From Chengkuizengella marina (GTDB lineage: Bacteria > Bacillota > Bacilli > Paenibacillales > KCTC-33759), in contig NZ_SIJB01000033.1 in the NCBI RefSeq assembly GCF_009910845.1, positions 1-54,381 of the forward strand: a DNA stretch of 54,381 nucleotides. The letters are read 5' to 3'. Numbering within the stretch: position 1 is the stretch's first letter; each line of letters begins with the position of its first letter. This document shows positions 1 to 9,900 of this stretch, piece after piece. A program made the translations under genes and the position numbers. Below the pieces are notes generated by a model that was not told the DNA's origin, made no database searches, and saw nothing but the letters and a program-made list of their open reading frames with translations.

Positions 1-180
1 TTTCAAACCTACTGTTTGATCTGCACCCCCATCAATATGGGTCTTTTTCACATCTTCTTGAGTCAAAGATAACGAGGATGCACTCATTTGATTCAAATCT
101 ACCATTTCTTCAGCTATTACTAGAGTTGAAAATACTAATAGAAATATACATAGAAAAGTTACTGTTTTTTTAATATTCAA
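1..180 (-). CDS. Secreted RCC1-like repeat protein, 5' fragment (cut by window edge)
   Basis: Sixty codons read from a TTG start at 180 to the window edge without a stop. AGGAGG lies 7 nt upstream of the TTG, which decides the start. The product begins with a signal peptide (Lys-rich start, then a hydrophobic run ending near LVIAEE). Its last visible residues, GGADQTVGLK, match the beginning of the RCC1-like repeat (HTVGLKSDGSVVAVG) of the large protease-fusion protein encoded at 6903-12590. It is therefore probably a secreted protein in which the repeats follow the signal peptide almost directly, without a protease domain. The rest lies outside the window, so the length and any extra domains are unknown. 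Confidence 0.7.
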   Translation of the reverse strand, partial: MNIKKTVTFLCIFLLVFSTLVIAEEMVDLNQMSASSLSLTQEDVKKTHIDGGADQTVGLK

Positions 181-362
181 TATGATTCCTCCTAATATTT
201 ATGTATTTATGTAAATTCTTAATTACACTTCTTGAAACAAACTTCCCCCTTCAATTAATAAAACTTTCATTAATTTACCTTTAAATCATATACAAAGTTT
301 TTTGTCATTTCTAATGGAAATAAATTCTTGATACTTTGTTGATAATTTTATAATTAAACAAT

Positions 363-392
363 AAAAAAACCTTTCATAAAAAAGAGAAAGGG
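363..392 (-). terminator. Rho-independent terminator after the remnant gene
   Basis: On the minus strand CCTTTC and GAAAGG form a 6-bp stem around a T-rich loop, followed by seven T (plus-strand A run 363-369). It lies directly downstream of the frameshifted remnant at 397-616 and would end transcription from that promoter. Confidence 0.6.
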
Positions 393-396
393 TCAA

Positions 397-616
397 ACAA
401 AATATTCCGTAACGAGTAATTTATTTTTCTTTGTTTTTATTTTTTAATTTTTTTGTCTTTTAGCTTCTTCTTAATGAAATAATCTTCTGCAACTTCTTCA
501 TTTAAACCAATGATGTACGAGTGTGTAACTTTTTCATGATCCTCATTTGCTATTGATAGAGACGGGAATACTAATAAAATTATGCATAGTAAGCTTACTA
601 CTTTTTTTATAAGCAA
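397..616 (-). pseudogene. N-terminal remnant of a protease/RCC1 paralogue (frameshifted, truncated)
   Basis: From a TTG start at 616, preceded by AGGAGG, the reading frame gives a 59-residue peptide with the same signal peptide and propeptide start as the protein encoded at 6903-12590; both contain SYIIGLNEEV and a following Lys-rich stretch. The frame stops at TAA (437-439) inside the Lys-rich run. Shifting frame by one base restores similarity (KIKTKKNKLLVT against KIKTKKNNLLVT) for about 12 more residues. Similarity then ends just before a terminator. No catalytic domain is left. This is what a partial gene duplication followed by an indel and a large 3' deletion leaves behind. The short peptide could still be made and secreted, but nothing indicates a function. 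Confidence 0.75.
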
Positions 617-671
617 AATAACCTCCTATAATTGATATTCTTTTCTTCTCTTCCTACCTGTAACCTGATTG

Positions 672-783
672 TATTTAACCATTCTATTTAAAAAATTTAC
701 ATAAAAATAGGGGGCAGATATACATTTTTTCCAAATGATGTATAGAAACTGAGTTATTTTGAATTTTGTTTGTAATACCTTTA
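672..783. repeat. Duplicated upstream region, copy A
   Basis: About 110 bp that match 12676-12784 with only a few differences, in the same orientation and at a similar distance upstream of TTG-started genes with homologous N termini. It includes the stretch TACATTTTTTCCAAATGATG and the following GTATAGAAACTGAGTTATTT. The duplication therefore took promoter/leader and gene start together. Confidence 0.75.
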
Positions 784-924
784 GTTAGTTTAGAAAATAA
801 TTATAAGTACATGAAAGGACTTGAATCTAGATCAAGCCTTTTAAGAGGCAATTGATTCTGTAATTATACTTATTCTTAGAGAGAAATCTACTGATTCCCG
901 TACATTCCCAGTTCATACAAAAGA

Positions 925-952
925 ACCTTAAGAGAGTTCTATCCCTTAAGGT
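925..952 (-). terminator. Possible terminator after the immunity gene
   Basis: Perfect 8-bp inverted repeat ACCTTAAG/CTTAAGGT with a 12-nt loop, 27 nt past the stop codon at 979. On the minus strand it is followed by a weak T stretch (TTCTTTTG), so termination strength is doubtful. Confidence 0.4.
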
Positions 953-978
953 AGATGAATCTTTATTTATTTATAAAC

Positions 979-1737
979 TTATAATTGAATAAATCCTTTT
1001 CTAAAATAAATATCTACTATAATAAGAATTAGATCATTATACGTATCAAATAGTTCATTAAATTGATCTAATGAAATATGTTTAGGAAAGATATCACTAA
1101 TTATGCCCTTCTCGTCCTCTAAATCACTCCAGAACAAATCCTTTTCAATCGCTATTGCAAACCAAAATATATTTTTTTGATAGCAAAACAATTCGTACGC
1201 TATTTTTTTTGATATATATATTTTACCTTCTAGTTGAATAATGGAGTTTAATATTTTTAAATTAGCATTTTTAATTTTATTCAAAATTGTATTAAAATCA
1301 TGATATTCCATGTTATTTATATCAAATAATGCATCATACAAACTTTTTTTATCCAATTGAATACTCTGACTTTGAAAAAGATCAGAATCTTTACCCATGG
1401 TATCATTATAAGATAATCCTTTTAAAGTGATTTCTTCATATTTTTTTAGATACAATAACATCTCATATTTATGTTTGGTTAACTTTTCATTTAATTTCTT
1501 TGCAGTTGTATTATAAATCGCTTGAGACACAATATCAGTATAAGTAGATAATAAGTTGCCTGCAAACCTTCTTTTGAGCATTGATCCATTTGAATTAATT
1601 TTTGTAATCTCTTCAATTAAATTAAACATAGATTCGATTTCATCATGTAATAATAACGATCCTGGTCTTAATGCTACACTAATTTTTATTAGTGAATCAT
1701 ATAAATTTTCTTCAAGCTTTTCTAATTTATTATTCAT
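979..1737 (-). CDS. Probable immunity protein for the upstream RHS toxin
   Basis: 252 residues, no signal peptide, rich in Asp/Glu/Lys and Leu/Ile, predicted mostly helical and cytosolic. I recognise no family. Its ATG overlaps the stop codon of the RHS gene by one base (TAATG), so translation is probably coupled. A small soluble gene placed directly after an RHS/YD-repeat protein with a variable C-terminal domain is the normal position of the cognate immunity gene in polymorphic toxin systems such as WapA/WapI. The role is inferred from that position, not from sequence similarity. A last gene with another accessory role cannot be excluded. Confidence 0.65.
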   Translation of the reverse strand: MNNKLEKLEENLYDSLIKISVALRPGSLLLHDEIESMFNLIEEITKINSNGSMLKRRFAGNLLSTYTDIVSQAIYNTTAKKLNEKLTKHKYEMLLYLKKYEEITLKGLSYNDTMGKDSDLFQSQSIQLDKKSLYDALFDINNMEYHDFNTILNKIKNANLKILNSIIQLEGKIYISKKIAYELFCYQKNIFWFAIAIEKDLFWSDLEDEKGIISDIFPKHISLDQFNELFDTYNDLILIIVDIYFRKGFIQL

Positions 1738-4700
1738 TATGGTATATACCCCTCTATCGCTTCTAATGGTATGGATTGATATATGGATATTTCTTGATCT
1801 ATAGTTGCAAAATTAAACGCTTTTTTATAGTCATAATGATTTGGATCTAAATTTGTGAGTGCATCCACATATTTAGAATCTACTTTATTTAGATTTATTA
1901 CTATTATACCTTTATTCTCTGAAGTTTCTTGAGTATTATACCAAATTGCTCTTTCTAAACTCTTAGTTGTAGATATCCATGGATCATTCTTCCATGGTTT
2001 AAATAATTTATTTGATCCGTATGCTACATGATCAGTTAAACTCCATTTTCCATTAGGATTTTTAGCTTGAATATCTTGTAGGGCAATTACATGAGAAAGA
2101 TCTTTACTGTTTATTGCTCTATATACAATATTTTCATATTCTTTATTTCTAAGCTCTTCAACATGTTCTGCTTGTAATATTGGTATTTCTGCATATCTAA
2201 AATAATCACTATTTGTTTCACCAGCTACTATAGGATTATAGAAGAATAAAGTGATGCTAGTAAATATTCTTAGCCCCCATGAAGGTTTAGGTTTTACCGA
2301 TATATTAGGTTGTTTTTTAGTCTTTTCTTCTATTACTTGATTATAAAATTTGTCAAAATCAAGGAGAGCTTCATGACCAGTAGGATCATGGTATATCAAT
2401 GGATTATTATAAACATATGTATATAAATTTAAACTAAGTGGATTGTTAATATCTCCTTCATACGTATCTTCAGAGACAAATCTACCATCATTTGGATCAT
2501 ACCAACGTGCACGTAGATATTGCAAACTTGTAGTGTTATCCCATAACTCTCCTGAGTATTGAAATGAATTATGGATCATCTCATAAGATTTTATTGGATT
2601 GCCCCAAATATCATATTCATATTGGTTTAACCTTGTATTACCAGTTTTGTCTCTTAATTCTACCACGTCTCCATGACCATTTCTAAGATAATAATACTCA
2701 TTAGCATACGCATCTTCAATAGAAACTAGACCATTTCCACGAATATATTGATTTTTTAATCTTGCTTCACCGTTTACTATTTGTGCTTCAGCTATTATTG
2801 CAGGACCGTCGTAATAATATCTAGTTATTTCTCCATCTTCAATCCGCTCTACTAGTAAATTATCTCCATTATATCTATATTGCACACTTTTACCTTCTAC
2901 AGTTACTTGTGTCAATCTATTATAATCATCATATTCATATTGGGTATTTTGATCATTTCCTACATAAGTACTTACAATTTCTTGTCTATTTCCTCTTAAA
3001 TCATATTTGTAATTTTTTTTAAAATCATCAGTAGAAAAGATACGGTTTAACTCATCATACTCATACTCATTAGATCTTTCATTTTCTATTTTAGATGTAA
3101 TGTTTCTATTTGCATCATATCCGTACTGATACTGATTAATGACCGTTCCATCTTTCTTTTGATGGGTCAACGTATCTAAATTCAGTCCATCGTAAGTATA
3201 TACACTTTCAACCCCATTTTTTTGCTCTATCTTCTGTAGTAATCCATTAGAATAATAAGTATATTCTGCTTCCGCATCTTGAATTGTTTTACCTACTGAA
3301 CTTATTCTATTTTTTTCATTATAATTATAGTATACATTTAAGTCAAAAGGACCAATCATTTGCTTTCTATTACCTAATTCATCATAAAAATATTGAATGC
3401 TTCGTCCGTCTGGATAAGTTACTTTATTTAATAATCCATTATAAAGATCATAATTATAGGATGTCGTCCCTGTTACATCAATCATGGATGTACGATTTCC
3501 AATTAAGTCATATGAAAATTGAATTATTTGATCTGCACTTGTCTTCTTCGTTAACAAGTTGCGATTGTTATATTCAAACCAAAAAGAATTTCCATTTCGA
3601 TCCGTTCTATTTGTGAGGTTTCCATTTGAATCGTACACATAAGAGTCTATTTGACCTTTGGGATCAATACGTTGAATTAAATGTCCCATTTCATCATATT
3701 GTTTCTGTAATTGTTTTGTATCTGCATAGGTAATCGTTGTTAGGTTTCCAACCATATCATAACCATAAGTCGTTTGTTCCGACTTAGCATTTGTGACACT
3801 TCTTAATCGACCTAAAAAGTCGTATTCGTATGTCGTTAAGTAGCCGTTTGCATCAATCGTTTCAATTAAATTACCTACATTATCATATTTATATCCTGCT
3901 AAATCTTGTCCTCCATTTGTAAGTTCTTCTTCTTTAATAGTTCTGCCAAATTTATCTACCGTAGTACGTAGTACATTATTTTCAGGGTCTGTATTTGTGA
4001 CTGTATGTTGAATATCATCATATTGGGTAGTTGAAGAATATCCATCTGCTTGTATTGTTTCAATATTTCGATCCCAAGCATCATAAATAAATTCCGTTCT
4101 ATTTCCTAGAGCATCTTCTATCCAAATTTGATTCCCTAGTTCATCATAACCATATTTTTCTTTAGACTTATATACACCGTGTTCCATGATGCCTATTTCT
4201 GTCATCCACCCTAACGGGTTAAACTTTGTAACAGTTTGGATTCCTTCTTCATCTGTTTTCACAATAACATTATTTACATCATCAAAGTCCATTCCGATAT
4301 GGCTTCCATCTGGATGAATTGCTTTTATCACTCTACCCAGTGCATCATATTCATAGGTGCTCACATTTCCATTTCCATCTATATATTGCGTGGTTTGTCC
4401 AGATGTTAAGTCGTATGATGCTTCAGTAGAAATCGTAGAGACTACACCATCGATATCTGTGACATCCATTGACTTCATCGTTGGATATGCAAATTGAACA
4501 TCTTCACTGTATTGCGTCTGTGAGAGGATATCTTTTTCCCCATTTTCAACTCTTGTTTGAGTTGGATTCCCATAGGCATCATAGTTTTCATAGTTTATTT
4601 GTTGTAATAACTCACCTGTTTCATCATTCTCAAAGACTCGCATTTGAGTGAGGCTTCCCAGCCCATTTCTCTCAAATACAGTATGAAGACTGGTTGTATC

Positions 4701-6542
4701 ATTGATAGGTTGATTGATGTTTTTTAGTAATTTCGTATCCGTGTCATAGGTATACGTCGTTGTTATACCTAGTGGATTCGTTTCACTAATCACATTTCCA
4801 TAATCATCGTATTCAGCTGAGGTGGTCACCATTTCTGAAGTAGTATTATTTACTATATTTGTCGTTTGACTACTTGTTTCTATTGGTAACCAAGATAAAC
4901 GACGCTCTTCATCATAAGTATACGTTGTTGTTTCTTTTAAGTCCCCTGCTTCTGTGACCACTTCTGTATTGTAATAATCAGCTGGGTTATCAGAATCAAT
5001 GTAATCTTTTTTATAATGGAATGTTGTTGATTTTTGCCCACTATTCAAGGTCGTTGAAAATGTTAAGTCTTGATCATACGAACTGCTAAGGTCCCCATTG
5101 TAAGAGAATTTTTGGATATTCTTACTTTCTTGTGTCCCATTTTCATAAAATACGATTTCTTCTCTTGAATTCACTCGATAAGCTTCATTTACGGAACTTT
5201 TTGAAAGATATCTCTTTACAGGACTACCATACACATAAATACTTTTAGATCCTGTTGGGTGAGTTACCCCAGTAAGTAGAGCATATGGATTACTTACTGT
5301 AGGCGTTATACTTGTTAAACTATACTCTGCTGGTTTTAAATCATAATCGTAAGTCGTCACTCTACCTAATGGATCAATCACTTGGCTTAAGAGCGTCACA
5401 CTACCTTCTTTTATCTTTTTATATGTGATCGTTTTTTCTCCATATTGAATTACCACTTGTGATGATGTATTCGTTATAGTAATTGTGTTACCAATCGCAT
5501 CCGTAATTGAACTAAGTACAAAATCGTTATACGTAAAATCAATGTTATTTGAATACGTATCTTGTATTTGAATCAGTTTACCACTGCTATCAAAGTATTG
5601 ATTTATTCCAGAGATGGATTTAAGTACATACCGAGATGTAACTCCATTTACTGTAACAGTACTATCTGATTCAAATGTGAGATCATTTAATTTGTATCCT
5701 TGTAGCTGATACCCAGAAGAACTACTCCCAGTAATTTGGTAACTTCCCCCAACAACTAGTTTTAAATATTTTTTGTTATTAATCTCTTCAATATAAGGAA
5801 GATTCCAACTCCATCCTTTACCAATGGGGAATATCTCATCTTCATAGGTGCCTTTACCTGTTGAAGTAGATAATTTATAAAATTGGGAGGAGCCACTGTT
5901 ATATGTTCTAGTTAAAGCAAAAGATAACCCATTTCTACCTGGTAGAACAAAATCTGTTTCTTGGATCGATAAACTACCAGATAAGGTAGACACCGTTTCA
6001 TGTTTTAAATCAATAGAATACGGTGCTTCATTCGTTTGTAAATTGACATTATTTAATGTCTCTTCATCAGGTTCAATTGGTGATTCCTCTTCTTCTAAAA
6101 CTGAAACTTTATTTTTCTTTTTATCCTTATCTTTCTTATCTTCTTTGTTCTTTTTATCTTTTTTATCTTCTTGATGAGTAAGCTCGTTACGAATGATACT
6201 TTGAGCGTTTTTAGATGGGTTAATAAACTTTGGTTTAATCTTTTTCATGCTATCTTGGTAGGTTTTACTGTTTTCTTTTTGATATTTCAACGCTTCTTCA
6301 ATATCTTTTAATGTATAACCTTTATTTAGCTCATTTTGAATAAACTCTTGAGAGATATTAAAACGTTTTTCAAGATTCTTCTTGTCTTTTTTTGCTGATT
6401 TTAAAGGCTTTTTAACCTCAAATGATTTTGCTTTATCATTTTTGGCATAAACGGATGGAGATAATGCTTGTATATTAAAACTAGTAACCAATAAGGTTAA
6501 AATTAACGTTATAATTATAGATTTAAATAGTTTCTTTTTCAT
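1737..6542 (-). CDS. Secreted RHS/YD-repeat polymorphic toxin (WapA-like)
   Basis: 1601 residues. A signal peptide (MKKKLFKS, then a hydrophobic run to about residue 33) is followed by a Lys/Asp-rich linker (about 35-165), a domain of the kind found before RHS cores (about 175-400), and more than twenty YD repeats (YxYDxxGNL type, about 400-1330). The RHS core ends with the characteristic YTYVYNNPLIYHDPTGH near residue 1390. The last ~211 residues are the variable toxin-like module. It contains YRAIN near 1475, WISTT near 1524 and DQEIS near 1584, an Arg...Ser-Thr...Glu order reminiscent of ADP-ribosyltransferase-like folds (inference). GAGGTG sits 7 nt before the ATG, and the stop overlaps the next gene by one base. 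Likely role: contact-dependent or diffusible antagonism of neighbouring cells, with the C-terminal domain released from the RHS shell. Confidence 0.85.
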   Translation of the reverse strand: MKKKLFKSIIITLILTLLVTSFNIQALSPSVYAKNDKAKSFEVKKPLKSAKKDKKNLEKRFNISQEFIQNELNKGYTLKDIEEALKYQKENSKTYQDSMKKIKPKFINPSKNAQSIIRNELTHQEDKKDKKNKEDKKDKDKKKNKVSVLEEEESPIEPDEETLNNVNLQTNEAPYSIDLKHETVSTLSGSLSIQETDFVLPGRNGLSFALTRTYNSGSSQFYKLSTSTGKGTYEDEIFPIGKGWSWNLPYIEEINNKKYLKLVVGGSYQITGSSSSGYQLQGYKLNDLTFESDSTVTVNGVTSRYVLKSISGINQYFDSSGKLIQIQDTYSNNIDFTYNDFVLSSITDAIGNTITITNTSSQVVIQYGEKTITYKKIKEGSVTLLSQVIDPLGRVTTYDYDLKPAEYSLTSITPTVSNPYALLTGVTHPTGSKSIYVYGSPVKRYLSKSSVNEAYRVNSREEIVFYENGTQESKNIQKFSYNGDLSSSYDQDLTFSTTLNSGQKSTTFHYKKDYIDSDNPADYYNTEVVTEAGDLKETTTYTYDEERRLSWLPIETSSQTTNIVNNTTSEMVTTSAEYDDYGNVISETNPLGITTTYTYDTDTKLLKNINQPINDTTSLHTVFERNGLGSLTQMRVFENDETGELLQQINYENYDAYGNPTQTRVENGEKDILSQTQYSEDVQFAYPTMKSMDVTDIDGVVSTISTEASYDLTSGQTTQYIDGNGNVSTYEYDALGRVIKAIHPDGSHIGMDFDDVNNVIVKTDEEGIQTVTKFNPLGWMTEIGIMEHGVYKSKEKYGYDELGNQIWIEDALGNRTEFIYDAWDRNIETIQADGYSSTTQYDDIQHTVTNTDPENNVLRTTVDKFGRTIKEEELTNGGQDLAGYKYDNVGNLIETIDANGYLTTYEYDFLGRLRSVTNAKSEQTTYGYDMVGNLTTITYADTKQLQKQYDEMGHLIQRIDPKGQIDSYVYDSNGNLTNRTDRNGNSFWFEYNNRNLLTKKTSADQIIQFSYDLIGNRTSMIDVTGTTSYNYDLYNGLLNKVTYPDGRSIQYFYDELGNRKQMIGPFDLNVYYNYNEKNRISSVGKTIQDAEAEYTYYSNGLLQKIEQKNGVESVYTYDGLNLDTLTHQKKDGTVINQYQYGYDANRNITSKIENERSNEYEYDELNRIFSTDDFKKNYKYDLRGNRQEIVSTYVGNDQNTQYEYDDYNRLTQVTVEGKSVQYRYNGDNLLVERIEDGEITRYYYDGPAIIAEAQIVNGEARLKNQYIRGNGLVSIEDAYANEYYYLRNGHGDVVELRDKTGNTRLNQYEYDIWGNPIKSYEMIHNSFQYSGELWDNTTSLQYLRARWYDPNDGRFVSEDTYEGDINNPLSLNLYTYVYNNPLIYHDPTGHEALLDFDKFYNQVIEEKTKKQPNISVKPKPSWGLRIFTSITLFFYNPIVAGETNSDYFRYAEIPILQAEHVEELRNKEYENIVYRAINSKDLSHVIALQDIQAKNPNGKWSLTDHVAYGSNKLFKPWKNDPWISTTKSLERAIWYNTQETSENKGIIVINLNKVDSKYVDALTNLDPNHYDYKKAFNFATIDQEISIYQSIPLEAIEGYIP

Positions 6543-6554
6543 CTGATTTCACCT

Positions 6555-6872
6555 CTAGTTTTGAATGGTAGTCTGTTTATTTATTAAATTTCCATTTTCT
6601 TTAAGTTTAGCTTTAAATGATTTACTGTAAAGGAATTCCTCTAAAAAACTACCATCTGAACTGATAATTTTAATAATTTTATCACTAACTGAAGTCTTTA
6701 CACGTTCTCGTCCACCCATAACATAGATTTTCCTATTATTCAATTGTCTTGAGTAGTTCATACTATCTACTTCTACCCATTCATCTGTTTCATTTGCATC
6801 GTAAAAATCTGTGTATTAGGGAATGGAATAATCGTAAAACACAAAATCATTATTAATCCAAGTTGATTTCAT
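6555..6872 (-). pseudogene. Kelch-like surface protein remnant with in-frame stop
   Basis: Reading from an ATG at 6872, a 25-codon stretch (including WINNDFVFYDYSIP) ends at TAA, but the same frame continues as YTDFYDANETDEWVEVDSMN and then NYSRQLNNRKIYVMGG. This is a good kelch motif (W-x-x-V...M-x-x-x-R...I-Y-V-M-G-G). It ends with KENGNLINKQTTIQN, nearly identical to the C-terminal tail of the protein encoded at 6903-12590 (ENGNLINKQTTIEH). A single kelch unit cannot make a propeller, so this is the 3' end of a larger gene, broken by one nonsense codon. It lies 30 nt after the protease gene and 12 nt before the RHS gene. The part from 6761 (ATG) to 6555 could still be translated as 68 residues. 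Confidence 0.65.
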
Positions 6873-6902
6873 ATTTTTTTTTCTTTATCTTTATAAGTAA
6901 AA

Positions 6903-9900
6903 TTAATGTTCAATTGTTGTCTGTTTATTGATTAAATTTCCATTCTCGTCATATTGATATTGTGTTTGGAAGTTTATTTTCAAGGGACTAACTGTAAAAG
7001 AATATGATTCCTCTGAAAAACTACCGTCCTCACTAAAAACTTTTATATAGTAGGTTTGTCCACTTTCTACTAAATAATAGAGTTCACTAGCTAAAATTCC
7101 TTTTAAATTCATTTCAGCATCATATACATATAGACTATATTTGGCAGTCTCAGGTGATTGAAATGTTATAGTATCAACTCCAGTTTGAGTTGGAATGTAC
7201 TTATAGAAATCCGAATCATTTTCTGAACTTATGGTTGATGTATAATTGCTATAATAAGCAATCGGATATGCTGTCGTTGCATCATCGTTAGGCTCATAAG
7301 AAATAGGTAACACAAGATCATTAACATAACTCCATCCAGACCAATTTGTTCCATCATATACTTGGATCCCAAAATCCCATTCTCCTCCTGCTAATTGTGG
7401 AGTCGTATGTGTTGTATCATCTGAAGAAATAATGTCAGAAAAATAGGACCATGTTTCCCAGTTATCTTGTGACCCGATCACCTGATACCCGATTTGTTTT
7501 TCCGTATCTATATCACTAAAGTCCCAATGAAAAGTGATTATATTTTCGTTTAGTTGTTGTCCATCGAAATGAGAAGTGATGTTTAAATTTGGTAAATTAT
7601 TCAACTTCACATAAACACTATTAGAATTTGGACTTTCCCCAATATGACTAATGGAGGATACAACATAATAGTAGCTGTTCCCATTTACCACAGTTGTATC
7701 ACTAAAGTAAGGATCAACTAAATTTTCAGCTATGGTTACGTAAGGTCCTTCTAATGAAGATGAACGTTTCACAATATAATTCTCTGCCGTTTCTACTACA
7801 TCCCATGTTAGATCAACTTTAGAGTCACTAGTCATTGCTTGTAGATTCATAGGTTGGTTAATACCATAGTGTCTTTCTATAATATAATCGGCTAAATTTC
7901 TCATAGCAGTATCTATATCTGAGTTATCTATATACTTCCCATTTCCGTTATTATATTCTATTAAGGATTGAATACTAGATTTATTGTCCTCGTTACCTAA
8001 ACCAATAAAATCAAAGTTTGCTGAATCCATACCTTCCATAATAAAAGATGTATCCACGTTATTATTTAAAAATAATCCGTAAAAACTTCCTTCAGCATTA
8101 TTTAAATTCATTTCGTAATCAAGATATTCTACATCTGGAGTCCCTTTATAAATCGCATCATCATCCTCCATACGAATACCTGTTTCGGTATTGTATAACC
8201 TTGTTTTATCATCACAATCAGTATTGTTAAGGTGATTATCCAGACAAAAATCTCCTCTTATGTAAGGAGAAACAGTATCAACAGTTAAATCATCCCCTAT
8301 ACTTGAATATGAGATAACCTGGTCTATAAGGCCTTCTCCTCTTTCATAAATATCCATATTAGATATTATTTCATCACCATTGCTATCTTGTGCATTTACT
8401 CTCAAACTAAGACCATCTATTGAATAAGTATAACTTGGGTTTAAAACATGAGATGAATCCCCAATCTCTGGTTGATAAATTAAGTTTCCTTCTGGAACTA
8501 ATGTAAATTTAGCTCTTCCACTAATCGCTCTTCCACTGCTGTGTTCTCCTGTATCTTTGATGTAATAGTACTCAGTACTGTCTGTTATCACATCCACTGA
8601 AAGGTTATGCTGGATTGAATCTTTATAACTTATATCTTCTTGATCAAAAATATATTGGTATATATATTCATCGCTTATATAATTTTCTGTCTCTTGATTA
8701 ATGAGTTCTCTAGAATCAAATGCCTCAGCTATAAAGCCTATAGAATACAAGTGTAATTTATCTGGGTTTAAATAAGTTTTCATATCTCCCCAATTACTGT
8801 ATAATTTCCTTCCTAGTGCAGATGAATCGTAGGATGCGTCAGAACACATATAATTACTGTATTGACTCTGTGGATTATCATTGTTAACATCACAAACTAT
8901 GTCTTTATACAATGTAATAATATTCCCATTATTATCAATTGCTTTAACTTCCATAGTTAAGTTATTGGTAGATAAAGTAAATCCGGTCGCTTTAGCTGTC
9001 AAATCCATACGATCTAATATAATTGTGTTAATAGCAGGGATCGCCTTAAACCCTATAGAAACCCCATATGTTCCCTCGTCTCCGCTGGTAGTATAGTAAT
9101 CATTTGTTATGGTAGTAGATACACTTACAGGATTTTGCACATATCCACCTAAAGTGTCTACAGATAAGTCCAATCTTATATCTCTTTCTTCTAAAAGAGG
9201 AATTAATACATCTTGTGCTTTTTCTAATATTAAATCTTCGTTATAGCCTAAAGGTTCTGTCATTAATATTAAATCAGTGTCAAGTACTCTTGTAATTTTA
9301 GTTCCATCCATGGCAATAGTAGAATTGATAGGTTCTGCAATATTTCCAGAGAAGTCCTCTAGACCTTGTATGGAAAATTCAATGTCTCCTACTGGATCTT
9401 CTTCTGTTACTGTGACGGAGGCAACTACATTATTAAGGTAATAAAACAGATCAGCTTTCTTCCCCATAATACTTATATAGGGATCCTCAATTATTTTCTC
9501 ATTTAATTTAATTGTTAAATATACTTGGCTTCCAACTCCTGCAAAACTCTCTCCATCACTAGAGGAGATAGAAGAATAAATGATCTCTGGAGGAGTATTA
9601 GGTGTACTATCTACTCCATTAATGGAAGGAATATTTATGTCTGTCCAGTCTTCAACTCCTAATTGACCATAATCATTACTACCTACGGCTACTACACTGC
9701 CATCACTTTTTAAGCCTATCGTATGATAACTTCCTGCTGCCACTTCTACTATGTCGGTCCAGAAAAAGACTCCCAATTGTCCATCGTCATTCCTGCCTAC
9801 ACTCACTACACTCCCATCACTTTTTAAGCCTACTGTATGATAATATCCTCCGGATACTTGTACTATATCTGACCAGCCTTCAATTCCTAATTGACCGGAA

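Larger units (their letters stand above)
617..978. other. Intergenic region with duplicated promoter-side sequence
   Basis: No gene seen. The part at 672-783 is a near copy of the region upstream of the large protease gene (see repeat entries). The part at 784-924 shows no recognisable structure. A hairpin at 925-952 lies downstream of the immunity gene. Confidence 0.5.
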
